In this document: piece after piece, positions 5,608-6,625 of the stretch | Numbering within the stretch: the stretch's first letter is position 1 | Layout of the letters: each line of letters begins with the position of its first letter | NCBI GenBank assembly: GCA_902767455.1 | Contig: CACXHH010000029.1 | Location: forward strand, 1-6,625 | Source: an uncultured Eubacteriales bacterium | GTDB taxonomy: Bacteria > Bacillota > Clostridia > Christensenellales > Borkfalkiaceae | Reading direction: 5' to 3' | Length of the DNA stretch: 6,625 bases | Translations under genes and position numbers: made by a program | The notes under the pieces: model-generated | The model's database searches: none | Told to the model about the DNA's origin: nothing | Seen by the model: the letters and a program-made list of their open reading frames with translations, nothing else

Positions 5608-6534
5608 ATGAGTAGTTTTGAAAACTTACGTATCGTAGACAATTTTTACCAGACTTCCCTATTCTTTCCGATGCCCACGGTGATAATGAGCACGCTGTGC
5701 GAGGACGGCATGACCAATCTCGGTCCGTATTCGCTCGTTCAGCCTTATTACGTCGCGGGCAAAGGCTATTACGCTATGCTTTTGAGCTGCCGTAACTCTT
5801 CCAACACCGCTCAGAACATTTTGAGAAGCGGTAAATGCGCCATCAACTTCATCGACGACAACCCAAAGACCTTTGCCGAAGCCGTAAAGCTTTCGTGGCC
5901 GGGAGATAAGCCGTCCGAAAAGATGCCCAAATGCAAATTCAGGCTTGAAAAGAGCCTTATCGAAGAAGAAACGGGCGAGCAAAGACCTATGGTACTTACC
6001 GACGCTATCGAAGTTATCGAATGTACCTGGATGCGCGAACTTGACGGCGCCGATAAGGATATGCCCGGCAAGCTGAACGGTTACGAAGGTCCTTATCACG
6101 ATTTCAACGGTATCACGAGTAAATTCGGCGCGCACTTTATTCTTCGCGTCGATAAAATTCTTATGAAGAAGAAGTACAGCGACGCCATCATCAACGGCGT
6201 TAAGGCAAAGGACTTCCCGCCGCTCCCCGTCGACTACGGCTATCGCGACTCAAAGAATTTCTGGTTCCACCAAAAGACGAAGATGAGAGCCGAACTTTTG
6301 CAAGTCCGTCAGGCTTCGCTCGCTTCCGTAAGATACGCCGCCGACCGCGCGGACGACAAGGTCAAATTCACCGACGACGCTCTCGAAACTATTTTGGGCG
6401 TGCCGCGCGTGTTCCTTCCGCTCGTATTGAAAGGCTGCGTCAACGGGGCTAAAGAAAACGGCGTCGAGCTTATCACCGCCGAACACATGAAGATAATCAA
6501 CGACAAACGCTCCAAAGAAAAGAATAAAAAGTAA
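5608..6534 (+). CDS. Flavin reductase family protein (FMN-binding split barrel) with PCP_red-like tail
   Basis: The protein has 308 residues and is predicted cytoplasmic, with no signal peptide or membrane segment. Residues about 17-195 fit the flavin-reductase-like (DIM6/NTAB) split barrel: FPMPTVIMSTLCEDGMTNLG (20-39), then a Pro-Tyr strand, LLSCRNSSNTAQNILRSGKC (58-77) with the conserved 'T..NI...G' pattern, and AINFIDD. Such domains bind FMN and act in flavin or small-molecule reduction; the substrate cannot be read here. The chain is longer than simple flavin reductases (commonly under 200 residues). Its tail (about 252-300: VKFTDDALETILGVPRVFLP through GAKENGVELITAEHM) resembles PCP_red, the small helical domain found at the end of protochlorophyllide reductase subunit B and in other proteins. 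The tail call is from memory of the motif and is less certain. It ends in a Lys-rich stretch. It is monocistronic, divergent from sdaA, and followed by a terminator hairpin 7 nt after the stop codon. Confidence 0.85.
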   Translation: MSSFENLRIVDNFYQTSLFFPMPTVIMSTLCEDGMTNLGPYSLVQPYYVAGKGYYAMLLSCRNSSNTAQNILRSGKCAINFIDDNPKTFAEAVKLSWPGDKPSEKMPKCKFRLEKSLIEEETGEQRPMVLTDAIEVIECTWMRELDGADKDMPGKLNGYEGPYHDFNGITSKFGAHFILRVDKILMKKKYSDAIINGVKAKDFPPLPVDYGYRDSKNFWFHQKTKMRAELLQVRQASLASVRYAADRADDKVKFTDDALETILGVPRVFLPLVLKGCVNGAKENGVELITAEHMKIINDKRSKEKNKK

Positions 6535-6541
6535 AAATCAA

Positions 6542-6578
6542 GGGGCTGTCGCGTTAAGCGGCGGCCCCAAAATATTTT
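6542..6578 (+). terminator. Intrinsic terminator of the flavin-reductase gene
   Basis: GGGGCTGTCGC (6542-6552) pairs with GCGGCGGCCCC (6558-6568) over 11 bp, two of them G-U in plus-strand RNA, with a GTTAA loop. The tail AAAATATTTT is a weak T-run placed 4-10 nt after the stem. The wobbles set the direction as plus. It begins 7 nt after the TAA. Confidence 0.78.
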
Positions 6579-6579
6579 A

Positions 6580-6621
6580 AAAGAAAAAACGGCGTTCAAA
6601 ATCCGAAAGGAGGTTGAACGC
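6580..6621 (-). terminator. Probable terminator for a minus-strand gene right of the window
   Basis: GCGTTCAA (6592-6599) and TTGAACGC (6614-6621) form a perfect 8-bp inverted repeat, with an inner TCC/GGA stem. Read on the minus strand the hairpin is followed by CG and then T6-C-T4 (6589-6579), the layout of an intrinsic terminator. The plus strand shows AAAGGAGG inside the loop, so a plus-strand leader is the alternative reading. Confidence 0.55.
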
Positions 6622-6625
6622 TCGC

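Overview
The window looks like chromosomal DNA of a low-to-moderate G+C Gram-positive bacterium, most likely an uncultured member of the Clostridia (Bacillota). The grounds are AGGAGG-type Shine-Dalgarno sites, consensus sigma-A-like promoters with TATAAT boxes, U-tracted intrinsic terminators, and the gene families present. This placement is inferred from style and gene content; there is no rRNA or marker gene to test it.

Left part (1-3906, all on the minus strand): one operon for a membrane-anchored complex of the Bat/VWA type. In transcription order it has a consensus promoter (3878-3906), an approximately 120-nt leader with a strong stem-loop, a DUF4175-like triple-membrane-span protein carrying an InlB-B-repeat-like extracytoplasmic domain (2671-3750), a 673-residue BatA-like VWA protein (589-2610), and a second smaller VWA protein (576 to beyond the left edge). 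In related loci these proteins work with a MoxR AAA+ ATPase and a DUF58 protein, which would have to lie left of the window or elsewhere.

Middle (3757-4164): a 408-bp gene-free stretch. It holds the operon promoter and leader, a strong terminator for the serine dehydratase gene with a duplicated partial copy of its hairpin, and a GGGCG/CGCCC element that can fold in two mutually exclusive ways.

Right part: a compact single-chain iron-sulfur L-serine ammonia-lyase (4165-5367, minus) and a flavin-reductase-family protein (5608-6534, plus) are transcribed divergently from a 240-bp region with one promoter for each. The flavin reductase has a C-terminal tail resembling the PCP_red domain. Its gene ends at a GC-rich hairpin (6542-6568). 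A second inverted repeat at 6592-6621 best fits a terminator for a gene entering from the right on the minus strand.

The serine dehydratase turns L-serine into pyruvate and ammonia in the cytoplasm. The flavin protein is a probable FMN-dependent oxidoreductase. No functional link between these two and the VWA operon can be shown from sequence. No mobile element, CRISPR array, tRNA or rRNA was seen.
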